Positions 22,719-31,340 of a DNA stretch of 64,000 nucleotides are shown here, in pieces. Made by a program: the position numbers and the translations under genes. The DNA is taken from the NCBI GenBank assembly GCA_021234155.1, contig JAJEKV010000061.1, forward strand, positions 3,123,950 to 3,187,949. The letters run 5' to 3'. Source of the stretch: Isoetes taiwanensis (Eukaryota > Streptophyta > Lycopodiopsida > Isoetales > Isoetaceae). How positions within the stretch are numbered: position 1 is the first letter of the stretch; each line of letters opens with the position of its first letter. The notes beneath the pieces are model-generated. The model was given only the letters and a program-made list of their open reading frames with translations, made no database searches and was not told the origin of the DNA.

Positions 22719-23342
22719 ATGGCTGCAGAATTACTAGACACAAAGAATCAGCTTGCAGCTTTGGGTAGGGAAAATACGGTGTTGAGAATAGACAATGACC
22801 ATATGCGCACAATATCAAGAGTTTTAGATTCTGATCCCCTTAGAGTCTCCAAGGAGCAGGGTATTTCATACCTCCCTCCCGAATACCTATATGACAGTCA
22901 GTGGGATGATGTAAAGAACGGAGACTTTAGATATTGTCAAGTATGTGCGGATAATCTGACCCAAGTTGGTTGGTATGCCTTAGGGTGTGGACATCGCCTC
23001 GCATTTGAGATGTTTGTTGGATTGGATGATGGGCGTGAGGGTTACATCCATCAAATGATGGATATATTATACCGTAGCGCCCGGTATGCAATGCTCAACA
23101 TGCAATCACGCATGCCTCCCTTGCCAGCTATGGTTGCTCGCAGGAGGGATGGAATGCTTCATCAGTTCCAAACACAACGTGAAATGGACCTTTGGATGGG
23201 GGTAGAAGAACCGCGTGAAGGTGAAGAGGTACCAGACATTATTAATCAAGACACCCCTCCCGGCCAGCCAGTGATAGTAGTGCGAATATGGATGCAGACG
23301 ATTACATTAACCCATGAGCTACTCTACATTAATTTTTTTTGA
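22719..23342 (+). CDS. hAT cargo gene B, coiled-coil plus RING-like finger
   Basis: An uninterrupted frame of 207 codons. Residues 1-40 are a leucine-rich coiled coil (LLDTKNQLAALGRENTVLRI). A finger follows at residues 69-88: CQVC, 13 residues, then CGH (ALGCGHRLAFEM). That is the first half of a RING, without an obvious second CxxC pair, so it is RING-like at best. The tail (residues 120-207) is Met/Arg-rich and then acidic. RING proteins usually recruit ubiquitin-conjugating enzymes; nothing here proves activity. The upstream coding part (21906-22620) is frameshifted, so this may be only the surviving 3' exon. A coiled coil before a RING-like finger also occurs in the unrelated-looking remnant at 3722-5110. 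Confidence 0.45.
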   Translation: MAAELLDTKNQLAALGRENTVLRIDNDHMRTISRVLDSDPLRVSKEQGISYLPPEYLYDSQWDDVKNGDFRYCQVCADNLTQVGWYALGCGHRLAFEMFVGLDDGREGYIHQMMDILYRSARYAMLNMQSRMPPLPAMVARRRDGMLHQFQTQREMDLWMGVEEPREGEEVPDIINQDTPPGQPVIVVRIWMQTITLTHELLYINFF

Positions 23343-23553
23343 TATTTTTCCCTGAGATCTCAGATGCACATGAATGAACTAACGTTGACGAGGATTTTTT
23401 TGTCTAAATAACATTTTGGGGGTTGGGTTGCCGGCCGCATTGAGTTGTTTGTGTTGTAGTTAAGTAAAGTAAGTATGTTAGTGATTTTTGAACATCCTAA
23501 TTAGGGACAGATGCCAATTAGGATTAGTGGACTTCCTAACTCGAGACTTCCAA
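23343..23553. other. Spacer between cargo gene B and hairpin cluster
   Basis: Non-coding; probably the 3' end of cargo gene B. No polyadenylation motif is obvious. Confidence 0.4.
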
Positions 23554-23789
23554 CTCGCTCACCTTGGCTTAGTCTCTTTCGTTTTCTGTTTTGTGTATCT
23601 AATTTGCCCCCTAGGATGACATCGCTCACTCAGGTGGCGAATTAGATACGCCAAGCAGGAAACTCGAAAAGGGAGTAAGCCAAGAGCGCATGGCAAACAA
23701 TATAGACTTCTCGAAATTCTTGTTACCTCCTTTAGAAGGAGCTTGCGATTCTGTGGGTTCATTAGATGTTAGTGATTGATGAGTTCAAG

Positions 23790-23907
23790 CATCGAGACTT
23801 CCCCGTTTTTCTTTCCCCCCGGCTCTTTGGGCAATGTAGCTTAGTTTACATGCTAAGTTCCATTGTCCAAAGACCCGGGGGAAAGCAAAGATTGGGACGT
23901 CTCGATG
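23790..23907. repeat. Hairpin 2 of the cluster
   Basis: The arms begin CATCGAGACTTCCCC and end GGGACGTCTCGATG, pairing over about 55 positions with a few mismatches. The loop is TTTACAT between CTTAG and CTAAG. It is nearly the same as hairpin 3 (23961-24076) and similar to hairpin 8 (25107-25217), which makes these three a small family. Confidence 0.8.
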
Positions 23908-24619
23908 CCTGGACCCAGGTCTTCGGGTTAATTGGATGTTAGTGGATCGATGAGTTCGGGGCATCGAGACTTCCCAATCTTTCTTTCCCCTCCTCTTTGG
24001 GCAATGCAGCTTAGTTTACATGCTAAGTTCCATTGTTCAAAGAGGGGTGAAAGCAAGGTTTGGGAAGTCTCGATGCTTGTATTCAGGTCTCTTTCATCCT
24101 GGCCTAGAGCGTGACTTTCTTGAATGGTTGTCAACTCACCAGGCTTGATATTGTTCGCTGCAAACAATATAGACTTCTCGAAATTCTTGTTACCTCCTCT
24201 AGAAAGAGCGGGCTTTGTTCTGACTCTCTTGTGTAGTCTCTCTGTGTCAATGTAGCTTAGTCACTTTGCTAGGTTATATTACACAAAGAGGCTCACAATG
24301 GGAGTCGGAGCAAAAATCGTTCGTTCTAGAGGTTGAACTTGCTATGACGTCAGAGGTGAGAGCGCACTCTAATTTCAAGCCAAAGTGGTGCCTGGGTGTT
24401 GTCCATCTATATAGCGGTTGTTAGGCACCAAATCATGGAACATCCTAACTCCTGCTATTGATGGAGAACCTTGAGCATCACTATGACTTCAAATTAGAGT
24501 ACGCTCCCCTTTGGCAAGGTGGTGGATTGTAGGTAACAAGGTTTTGAGTACTCTATTTTTTATTGTGGCAGCGGATGATATCAGCCTAGTGGTTGCTTGC
24601 GATTCTGTGGTTGCACGCC

Positions 24620-24794
24620 GATGGCATGCCAAATCGCCATTTGGATGCCATCTGGACCTATAATTTGTACCTCCATTCCTTTGGGTGGCACATGCCATGC
24701 AAACCCATTTGGGTATTCAGAGCATGTGCCACCCAGAGGAATAGAGTACAGATTATAGGTCCAGATAGCATTCAAATGGCGATTTGGCATACCA
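24620..24794. repeat. Hairpin 6 of the cluster
   Basis: The arms at 24620-24693 and 24723-24794 are almost fully complementary: ATGGCATGCCAAATCGCCAT against ATGGCGATTTGGCATACC, and CTGGACCTATAAT against ATTATAGGTCCAG. The loop is about 29 nt. It has the longest and best-paired stem of the cluster. Confidence 0.85.
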
Positions 24795-24830
24795 AAGTTA
24801 TTCCCGACTTGGGTACCGAAGTACCTTGTG

Positions 24831-24983
24831 AACCTTCTGATGGATCAGATTCGTCCGGGCTGGTCCGAGGTCATTTTGGCCCCTTCGCATGCGTGGGATT
24901 ACTTCTCATCAGGCAAGATTAAAAGCGCATGCGAAGAGGCAAGCAACAACGGAGGTCGAGACGGGTCTGATCCACGGAAGGTT
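24831..24983. repeat. Hairpin 7 of the cluster
   Basis: The arms pair as AACCTTCTGATGGATCAGA with TCTGATCCACGGAAGGTT, and CCCCTTCGCATGCG with CGCATGCGAAGAGG nearer the loop. Several unpaired bases interrupt the stem. Its sequence is unrelated to the other hairpins. Confidence 0.8.
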
Positions 24984-25217
24984 TTCAGGGCACTGCGGTT
25001 ACACATGAAAGAAACATAGAAAGAACTATCATACATGAACCCAGGTCTTTGGGGGTAAGTTCGACATAAAATAAGATAGCTCGCGATGATTTGCCGAGTT
25101 CAAAACACGACACTTCCCTCTTTCTTTCCCCCTCTTTGGGCAATGTAGCTTAGCTTTGAATGCTAAGTTCCATTGTCCACAGAGGCGGGGTGAGCAAGAT
25201 TGGGAAATTCTCGATGC

Positions 25218-25552
25218 TTTGACTTTGATATCCGGTGACCCATGCTTGCACTCACCTATCTAGTGGTTGGAGAGTGGATCGTGTATCCAGTGGTTGGAGA
25301 GTGGATCGTGTACCTATCTAGTCATGAACCATCATACAATACATGAAACAAACATCATACATGAAAGGAAAATTCCACAAGGTAACGAAATATATGGAAG
25401 ACAAAAAACTTGTAACAAAAAACTTTACTTTTAATTCATAGTGCCAGGATGGTTACAATAGTTTTTGAACATCCTCATACACGATTACAATAGACAGACT
25501 GAGGGTAGTCATCACCTCCTCTCTCTAGACATCACCGTCTTCATCAATTTCA
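25218..25552. other. hAT interior spacer before the transposase
   Basis: About 330 bp with a short direct duplication (GTGGTTGGAGAGTGGATCGTGTA twice at 25263-25312, described rather than quoted in full). It probably includes the 3' untranslated region of the minus-strand transposase. Confidence 0.4.
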
Positions 25553-28124
25553 TCATCTGCACTTCCGTCTTCTTCTGCCAGCTGGCCTAGGCTCAACCTC
25601 CTCTCCGCCTTTTCCCTTCTTGGAACGTCCTCGAGATGTGTTCTTTCTGACTCGTTGCCTGTTTGTCTGGGTCATTGGCATTGGAGAGTCCGATGGCTCG
25701 CGTACCATTAAGTCCTCATACTGATCTCTTGTATTACTTGGACCTGGCCTTTCTGTATCTGACTCCTCTTCTGTATCTTCGCTGTCGTCTGAGTTGTCCG
25801 AGAACATGTTCTTGTCTAAATCATCTTCGGCATCGACAAAATGGGTACGTTGAATGTCCTCGTCAACATGGTTAGCGGCATTTACAGCAAGCAGCTCGTC
25901 CTCACTGTCTTCGAAGTTGTCCTCTTCCACTTCAGAATCTGCATCCATGAAAGGGAACTGCAGCTTATCAACTACGGCTGCACCACTGTTGCGATTCAAG
26001 AGACGCCAGTTTGAGAAGTTATATACAAGTTTGTCAGCCTTCTTATGCAGGAGGCGATTTCGTGTCACACTATGTATATATTTATAAGCACTCCAGTTTC
26101 TCTCACTTGCACTATTGGAGGATACCAAGGAGAGGATAGTCATTGCGAGGGCCTGTAACGTATCAGTAACCTGTCCATGGGCTTGCCACCATGCATAAGA
26201 TTCCATATTTGGTTCCTTCTTGTGACTCTCCAAGGCATCGTGAAGCTCTTCATCCGCCCACCTTCCACTCAAGTTACGGTATTCGATTAACTTCGGCAAT
26301 GAAAACTTTGTAGTCCGAAAGCTGTTGGGGTAAAAGCGTTTTTGCAACCTTCTTCAATGAACCCATCACTTCTTTATCGTATGCTGGTCCATATCATGGT
26401 TGTGTGGGTCTAAGGCATGTCGCGGCGCCATGAAGATCATTATAGGACTTCTTCCATCGCTCATTAAAGTCTCTAAGCGGTCTTTAGGCGCTTAGCATTG
26501 TCAAAGGGTGCATTAGGGCCATCGCGTTCTAGAAAGGATTGAATGGAGTGCCAGCACCTCCACACCTTTCCAAAGGCTTGCCTTTGAAGAATCAAGGGTT
26601 TTGATGGCATGACAAACGGGTTGCATGCACTTGACAACATTCTTAACGCCTCTCAAAATGTCTCCCCCAAGCATTTTCGAAGAGGCGGCAGACTTCTTTG
26701 CGGTGTTTTGAAGCATTTTTTCCCTTCTGCCTCCTCTCCCATTCAAAGAACTCTGTATGGTTGAAGGTCGAGATAATTGAGTCGCGACACCTGAGCACTC
26801 TTTCAAGACAAATGTAATTGGAACCAAACCGGGTCTGCCCAGGATTCATGAGTGCAAGGGCCTTCTGACGCAATGACTTGTATATGGCGTAAATTGCCGG
26901 CCTCTTTGTGATGAATTTCACGCGAGGCGACGGGCCTTTTGAATGGGATCTTTGAACCAAGCGTGCTGTGAAAACCAGTCCTTCAGCAATAAGTTTAGGC
27001 AATGGCATTGGCAGCTGGTCGCGTGCAATCCTGGAAATTCGGACTCCAACATTTCACCCGCTAACTTACAATTAGATGCATTGTCCATTACGACCTGAAA
27101 TATTCTCTTCGGTCCAAAACTCTCTATCACAGCCTTTGTCTTTTGAAAAATCCAATCTCCTGTGACTTGGTCAGTTTTGGTTTCTACGGTTTTCAAGAAT
27201 ACTTCGCCCCCTGGATATACGATCATGAAATTTATAAGATGGTCCTTATTTACATTGCTCCAACCATCAGTGACTAGAGAGGCTGGCCTGGCTTCAGTAA
27301 CTCGACTTAACTTCAGTTCCACCCTCTCGACCATTCTTCCATGAATTTCATCCACCATTTTGTTATTCGCATGTTTGTATGAAGGCAATCTAAAAGCTGG
27401 GCCTGCTTTGGCAACTTCCTGGAAGGCTTCTTTGATTGCTTTGTGCTCCAAAATATGTGGAGACAACCCGGCGTATAGAAAGGCCTCTACAACCTTCAAT
27501 TGCGTCTTCTTCAGTTGCTCTGATGTTAAGCACTGGTCAACCCTCTGTTGCTTAGTCTGTCTTTCCACTAACTGAATTGTCTCGCCCATTCTTTTTTTTT
27601 TTACTTTAACCCACCTATCGACCCTAGTCCACCCTCTGGTTGGTACGTTGGCGCTGCAGGAGGGGTGGTGTAATTGATCTCTTCTTCTTGGCATGGTGAA
27701 GGTTCTTGGCTATCCCTTGGCTGTGTTCTTCTGCTTCTATTATTTTTTCGACCCAACACTTCAAGTGCATCTTGTCGTATGTCAGCAGATGCCGTACATG
27801 TTTGCACCCCAATTTTAGGATCCCGTAAAAGATGAGCTCGTATTCTTGTCGCGGATCCATTTATTGACGTGTACCCACAAAATACACATTGCCACTCATT
27901 CTGACCAAATTCCTTCACAAATCCCCACTCAGGACCTCTCTTTCGACCACCAGGATTTCGACATATAATTCTTCCACGTCTTTGTTCCCAACTCCCCGTG
28001 GCCTGCCATGATGACCGCGCAATGGCTGCGCACCCCTAGACGATGATGCATGACCGCCGGCGGCGCCGGATGTGGATGCATGGCCGCGAGCGGCACCTGA
28101 TGTAGATGCATGACCAGCTGGCAT
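25553..28124 (-). pseudogene. hAT transposase (BED finger, DUF659, hAT dimerisation domain)
   Basis: Read on the minus strand. A Gly/Ala/Ser/His-rich N-terminus starts at ATG 28124. A BED-type finger with CVFCGY, RIRAHLL and a downstream Cys spans about 27885-27790. A DUF659 core spans about 27380-27000, with LVTDGWSN, VVMDNASNC and CQCHCLNLLLKD, including the Asp residues expected of the RNase-H-like catalytic fold. The C-terminal dimerisation domain lies near 26150-26040 (SASERNWSAYKYIHSVTRN), followed by an acidic tail and a basic end. The protein would excise and reinsert the element through its terminal repeats. Frameshifts near 27960, 27620, 26930, 26650 and 26510 break it into five or more pieces. 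Some breaks might be introns, but I could not fit splice sites. Confidence 0.88.
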
Positions 28125-28559
28125 CCCTGCTGCTATCTAAAATTACTGTCCCTGTTTTAGTATGCTAAAGGGTAAAGACTCCTTAATCGTCCAAACTAAA
28201 GGCCGACGTCTATATACGCGAAGGAGCAAGCTCACTGCGCATATGTTACATCGACGTCCGGTTCGAACGTAAGGAGTGAAGGACAGGAACCTATAGGTCT
28301 CTAAGGAACAGGGTAGGAACCCAAGGTCGGAAAACTCTGTGAAGGAGGAATCTCACTTCACAATTCCCGCCGCCCCCGGGACGCAATAACCCACACCTCA
28401 AAGGCTGACCGTTTCCCAAAGAGTATGTGGACTCAACCTGGTAGTCAACGTTCGAGGCGAATTCTAGAGCTAAACAAGTTTTCCTTATATATAATATTTC
28501 ACCTGCACAAAATAGACCCAACAGTGGCGCAAAAAGTTTTTTTCCCTTAGCAAAAAGGC

Positions 28560-28930
28560 CCAAGATGCTTTGCAAAGTTTCGCGTAAGCGAAAACAACTG
28601 TTTCGCTTACGCGAAAACATCTTCGCGTAAGTTTAAACAGTTTGTTTTCGCCACGCCGAACCGAAATAGTTTCGTGGCGTTTAACTTGACCAAACTTTCG
28701 CTTACGCCAAGATGTTTTCGCGTAAAAGCGAAACAGTTTATTTTCGCTTTACGCCGAAACTATATGCGGTTCAAGTGGCGAAACAACCGTTTAAACTTAC
28801 GCTGAACCGGACTTCGCCGTGGTTTAAACGGTTTGTTTTCGCCACGCCGAAAGTTTTCGACGCCGGAAATTTTTTTAGCCGTATTTTTGACGTATTAAAC
28901 GTCAAATTTGTGCCGTATCAAACGAAAAAT
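28560..28930. repeat. hAT right subterminal repeat region
   Basis: The same motifs as the left end: TTTCGCGTAAGCGAAA, TTTCGCTTACGCGAAA, GTTTAAAC(A/G)GTTTGTTTTCGCC, TTCGCCACGCCGAA and ACGTATT. They are arranged as overlapping inverted repeats, so this region could fold strongly as single strands. Inferred role: transposase binding. Confidence 0.75.
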
Positions 28931-28973
28931 ACGTATTGCGTATAAAACGTATACAGTATTGAACCTATCCCTG

Positions 28974-30440
28974 CATCTAGCCCAACCCCTTACATGATCC
29001 CTGCCGGATCAAACACTCATATGATCCCTGCTGGATCTACAATGAATTGCTCACCGTTGGGGTTGGAGTCGATCGCATCATGAATGGTTCGGCCTTGGCA
29101 TTGCTGCATAAAGTCTGGGTAAGCCTTGTCCAAATTTGCTTTAAGAAACCAGGTTGCATCCTCCATTGGTAAGTGTTTCCATTAACCAATACTGCAATAT
29201 TTGAGTCCTGCGGGTCTGCTTATATGCACGATCAAGAAGAACCTCAGGAACAATCCGTCTGACCTTTTGTCATCTCCAGAAGTGTTGGCGTATCGAAGAT
29301 CTCTTCCGGATCAGGTATATGCTTCTTGAGAAGGCTCACGTAAAAGACTTTATGGACCTTCAAACGTGCAGGTAACTTCAACCGATAGGCTTGGGAGTCT
29401 ATCCTCAAAGGATCCCGCCCATCTAGGTGCCAACTTCTTGCGATTTCCAATTTCTAGCTTGGCCTGCTTGACCTTAATCTTTAACCATACCGTTTTGCCA
29501 ACTTGAAACTCTCATGATGCACGATGCTTATCGGCAAGACTCTTTTGCCGGGCTCTGGCAGCTAACAAATATCCTTGAACTTCTTCAACCAAAGCCTGCA
29601 TATCTATAAGTAACTGTTGAGAGACTTCCACCTTGGAAACCGGATTACGCAACGTGTTGGAGTAAAGTGTTGATAGCTATAGTTGATCATAAAATGAGAC
29701 ATCCTTGAGGACTCCTATTTAGTACTGTTATAAGCAAATTCGACCAAGTGGATATAATCTGCCCATTGGGATTGCTTGTTCCAGACATAGTTACATAGCA
29801 TATCTTCTATTATACAATTGGTATGCTCAGTTTGGCCATCCATCTGGGGGCGGTAAGCCGTGATCATGGCAAGTTTAGTTTGAATAGTGCTGAAGAAATC
29901 CTTCCAAAGTGCACTAACAAACTTAGGATCTCGATCTGATATAATAGTACGGGGCATCCCATGAAGGCGGAATATTTCTCTTGTAAACAACAAGGCGGTG
30001 TCTAATGCGGTGTTCATGGTTCGACATGGCAAAAAAGTGCCATTTTAAAGCTTGTCGATCACAAGCATTAAAGCATCGAAGCCCCGTAGAGTGCATGGAA
30101 GCCCCATGATGAAATCCATGGTAATAACTTCCCACTTTGCATTAGGAACATCTAAAGGCTGCAATTCTCGTGGGATGTACAATTGTCCTGCCTTTGTCTC
30201 TTGACATATCTGACACTGCTTAATGTATGTCTAAATAGCTGGAGCGGATCTTAAAATATGTCTTCATAAATCCCTCATGCCCCAATATAGGGGCTGTTAT
30301 GTGTGTCGTAGAGAATGAGCTTGCCAATTCCTGATGTTTCCGGCACACATAACTTATTCTTACAATAAAAAAGGTTACCTTCCTTCTTATAATGGCAAAA
30401 AGCTTCCCTCTCCTTATCCATTCTGGCCTCCTTGGATAGA
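28974..30440 (-). pseudogene. Ty3 chromodomain-type integrase remnant
   Basis: This continues the Ty3 element interrupted by the hAT. On the minus strand, QCQIC from the zinc-binding domain lies near 30215, followed by MDFIMGLP with the first catalytic Asp (about 30117). ISDRDPKFVSALWKDFF with the second Asp lies at 29943, and YRPQMDGQTEHTN with the catalytic Glu at about 29850. The GPF/Y-like C-terminal part (YRLKLPARLKVHKVFYVSLL) lies at 29390-29330, and a chromodomain-like VLLDRAYKQTRRTQILQYWL at about 29230-29170. It would insert element DNA, with the chromodomain guiding it to marked chromatin. Stops at about 30035 and 29715 and frame changes make it a pseudogene. No reverse transcriptase or gag remains. 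Confidence 0.75.
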
Positions 30441-30449
30441 CTCAGGGAA

Positions 30450-31030
30450 TAAATTACTAATCGCGTATTTCTTATTAGCCAGAATGACTTTAGCTAAACT
30501 TGCTCGATATTAATCCCAACACTTTCTGTGGTTTAGCTAAACTCTACACATTTTTCCTCTCATACTTCCTAGCATTTAGCTAAACTAACCTAAATATCAA
30601 CCCAAAAATTTCTATGGTGTGGCCAACAGAAAATATTAAACCAAATTACTATACTTGTTTTCAATATATTCCATTTATTTTGGTCATTTTCTTTGTGAAA
30701 ACATTCTAAAATAATGCTAACTAGCGAAGTCTAGGACTCAAATTAATTCATAATGCTAGAAGCTAAACTACTAATCATATATTTCATATAAACTAGAATG
30801 ATGTTAGCTAAACTGGCCCGAAATTCATTCTAAAAGTTTCTGTGGTTTAGCTAAACAATACAAAATTTCACTCTCTTACTTTCTAGCGTTTGGCTAAAGA
30901 GCTCCAAGGTTGGTGTAGTCCCGAAAAAAGTTAAGCTCAAATTATTATTATTTTTTCCAATTTTTTCCATTTACTTTAGCCAATTTTTTTTTGAAAATGT
31001 GCTAAAAAATAGCCAAATAGCTAAGTTTAG
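30450..31030. repeat. Two tandem copies of a ~310-bp AT-rich unit
   Basis: The copies at about 30450-30745 and 30765-31030 share TTTCTGTGGTTTAGCTAAAC, AGAATGA(C/T)(T/G)TTAGCTAAACT and TTCCATTTA(T/C)TTT(G/A)G(C/T)CA blocks. They lie where the 5' part of the Ty3 element should be, so its gag-pol was replaced or deleted. They are non-coding. Confidence 0.7.
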
Positions 31031-31150
31031 CCCTTAAATTATTCCATGGATAGACTTTGCCATACTTCTTGAAATTCAGGGTCTAGTAGAAGAGCCTGCT
31101 CTATCTGCTTACCAAACTCATTGGTGGTGGTGGTGATTTACTAGTTATTA

Positions 31151-31340
31151 ACATTATGTACTAATTAATAACATTAATTAGTCTAATTAGCTTAATCAAC
31201 TTATTAACAATTTAGCATAGCTAACAAAAGCCCTTTTAGGTTAGCTCAAGTTACCCATGATGACCCATAAAGCCTAATTGTACTTTAGTGATATGTCATA
31301 GTATTTCTATGTATACCATATAATTACATGGAACGTCACA
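31151..31340 (-). repeat. Truncated 5' LTR of the chromodomain-type Ty3 element
   Basis: Matches the LTR at 17766-17950 and ends at the same base on the plus strand (GTCACA). The left part of the LTR is missing and runs into unrelated sequence at about 31150. No matching target duplication was found beside 17640, consistent with a decayed copy. Confidence 0.65.

Larger units (their letters stand above)
23554..25217. ncRNA. Cluster of eight imperfect hairpins inside the hAT element
   Basis: Eight inverted repeats follow one another: 23554-23690, 23790-23907, 23961-24076, 24196-24332, 24354-24513, 24620-24794, 24831-24983 and 25107-25217. Each would fold into a 110-175-nt stem-loop with mismatches, bulges and possible G:U pairs if transcribed. 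Hairpins 2, 3 and 8 are close relatives sharing GGGCAATG(T/C)AGCTTAG and GCTAAGTTCCATTGT around the loop; hairpin 4 is a diverged relative. The others have unrelated sequences, which argues against simple tandem duplication. Size and shape resemble plant microRNA precursors. They lie in the gap between convergent gene sets, so transcription from either side could enter them. No promoter is identified; expression is unknown. Confidence 0.6.
18413..28973 (-). mobile_element. Large hAT transposon (10,561 bp) with cargo genes
   Basis: The ends are CAGGGATAGGTTC (18413-18425) and its exact reverse complement GAACCTATCCCTG (28961-28973), typical CAGGG-type hAT termini. They are flanked by a perfect 8-bp target duplication CATCTAGC (18405-18412 and 28974-28981), the length made by hAT transposases. 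Subterminal regions at both ends carry many short motifs. Inside are a minus-strand hAT transposase (25553-28124), a plus-strand block of decayed non-transposase genes (20031-23342) and a hairpin cluster (23554-25217) between them. The strand is given for the transposase. Matching ends and target duplications show that this is one inserted unit, not a chance association. The genes are frameshifted, so the copy is probably no longer autonomous. Confidence 0.93.

Noticed and set aside
23554-25217. CRISPR array
   Set aside because: Repeats are inverted and differ among units, with no constant repeat and spacer pattern; the DNA is eukaryotic.
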